A stretch of 64,000 bases of DNA, taken from the NCBI RefSeq assembly GCF_000013865.1, contig NC_007948.1:1-64000 (forward strand), read 5' to 3'. Origin of the DNA: Polaromonas sp. JS666. GTDB taxonomy: Bacteria > Pseudomonadota > Gammaproteobacteria > Burkholderiales > Burkholderiaceae_C. The translations under genes were made by a program, and so were the position numbers. The notes under the pieces are model-generated. The model did not search any database and had not been told where the DNA came from. It saw only the letters and a program-made list of their open reading frames with translations. This document shows positions 63,507 to 64,000 of the stretch, one piece after another (position 1 is the stretch's first letter; the number at the start of each line of letters is the position of its first letter).

Positions 63507-64000
63507 TGGGCGCGCGTGTAGAAGTCAGCCACCTGAACATCGTGGCCCAAGCGGGCGGCAAAGACCTGCCCATCGTCACCGACGTGTCCTTCAGGATTGA
63601 GCCCGGCGAAGTGCTGGCGCTGATAGGCGAATCGGGTTCGGGCAAGACCACCATCGCCTTGTCGCTGATGGGGTATGCGCGCCAGGGTTGCCGGATTTCG
63701 GGCGGCACCATCCGTGTCGGCGATGTCGATGTCTTGGGTCTGTCGGCCGGCGAGCAGCGCAGCCTGCGCGGGCGCACCGTGTCTTACATCGCGCAAAGCG
63801 CGGCGGCGTCGTTCAATCCGTCGCGAACCATCATGGACCAGGTCGTTGAGGTGGCCAGCATCCATGGGCTGATGCCGCGCGAGCAGGCCGAGGCCAAGGC
63901 CGTGGCGTTGTTCCGCGACCTGGCGCTGCCGAATCCGCAAACCATTGGCCAGCGTTACCCGCACCAGGTCTCTGGCGGCCAGCTGCAGCGCCTGATGGCG
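63506..64000 (+). CDS. ABC transporter ATP-binding protein, DppD type (partial)
   Basis: The frame starts at ATG 63506, sharing one base with the permease stop, and runs off the window after 165 codons. Visible motifs are Walker A GESGSGKT, the Q-loop in YIAQSAAASFNP, and the signature VSGGQLQR. It is the ATPase of the peptide-type transporter; a second ATPase or a fused one may follow beyond the window. Confidence 0.93.
   Translation, partial: MGARVEVSHLNIVAQAGGKDLPIVTDVSFRIEPGEVLALIGESGSGKTTIALSLMGYARQGCRISGGTIRVGDVDVLGLSAGEQRSLRGRTVSYIAQSAAASFNPSRTIMDQVVEVASIHGLMPREQAEAKAVALFRDLALPNPQTIGQRYPHQVSGGQLQRLMA

Overview
The window is high-GC chromosomal DNA from a betaproteobacterium, most likely of the order Burkholderiales and in style closest to Comamonadaceae (Polaromonas, Rhodoferax or Variovorax-like). 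I infer this from the dnaA-dnaN-gyrB origin block, the protein sequences and the repeat content; no ribosomal RNA is present to confirm it. The first base lies about 40 bp before dnaA, so the window starts at the conventional chromosome zero point. No rRNA, tRNA, CRISPR array or recognisable transposase was found.

Layout. (1) 0-5.6 kb: dnaA, an origin-like intergenic region with DnaA boxes and a DnaA-trio run, dnaN and gyrB. (2) 5.6-14.5 kb: an accessory stretch with a nuclease-helicase fusion (PD-(D/E)XK plus DUF2075), two orphan genes of visibly lower GC, small exported or hydrophilic proteins, an NnrU-family membrane protein, a DnaQ-like exonuclease, a DUF4143 ATPase, a Phd/VapC-type toxin-antitoxin pair and a Fic protein. 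(3) 14.5-31.7 kb: an alpha/beta hydrolase, a Gly/Ala-rich exported protein, an ABC1/UbiB-family kinase, minCDE, a metallophosphoesterase, a ybhP-clsB-ybhN membrane-lipid set, a flavodoxin-fold protein, a Spy-like protein and rdgC. (4) 31.7-39.4 kb: a sugar-acid catabolic locus with a DUF1537 kinase, a RuBisCO-like protein, a VOC enzyme, a fused TRAP transporter, its binding protein and a divergent LacI-type regulator. (5) 39.4-44.8 kb: a TPP riboswitch followed by thiC-thiO-thiS-thiG-thiE. (6) 44.8-46.1 kb: a hemerythrin gene and a Met-rich lipoprotein gene, convergent, each preceded by a Crp/Fnr-type palindrome. (7) 46.1-64 kb: a large amine or opine-like catabolic region with an M20 amidohydrolase, two type-II HADs, AraC and Lrp regulators, a cupin, an HcnABC-like three-part dehydrogenase, a class III aminotransferase, a 2-hydroxyacid dehydrogenase, a GNAT, an aldehyde dehydrogenase, a PuuB-like oxidase and a peptide-type ABC transporter that runs off the end.

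The genes work together mainly in blocks 4, 5 and 7. In block 4 the TRAP system would import an acid sugar, the kinase phosphorylate it and the RuBisCO-like protein carry out enolate chemistry on the phosphate ester. In block 7 import by the ABC transporter would feed amine oxidation or transamination, with aldehyde oxidation and keto-acid reduction downstream.

The intergenic DNA is rich in inverted-repeat elements: five MITE-like or long-palindrome elements (14.3, 18.2, 22.0-22.6, 23.2 and 29.2 kb) and a GC-rich hairpin family at three loci. The most interesting items are the RuBisCO-like protein locus without an obvious D-apionate oxidoisomerase, the HcnABC-like cluster of unknown substrate, a chimeric mini-ORF made by a tandem duplication in the TRAP operon, the basal unwinding layout at the origin, and the paired Fnr/Dnr-type sites.
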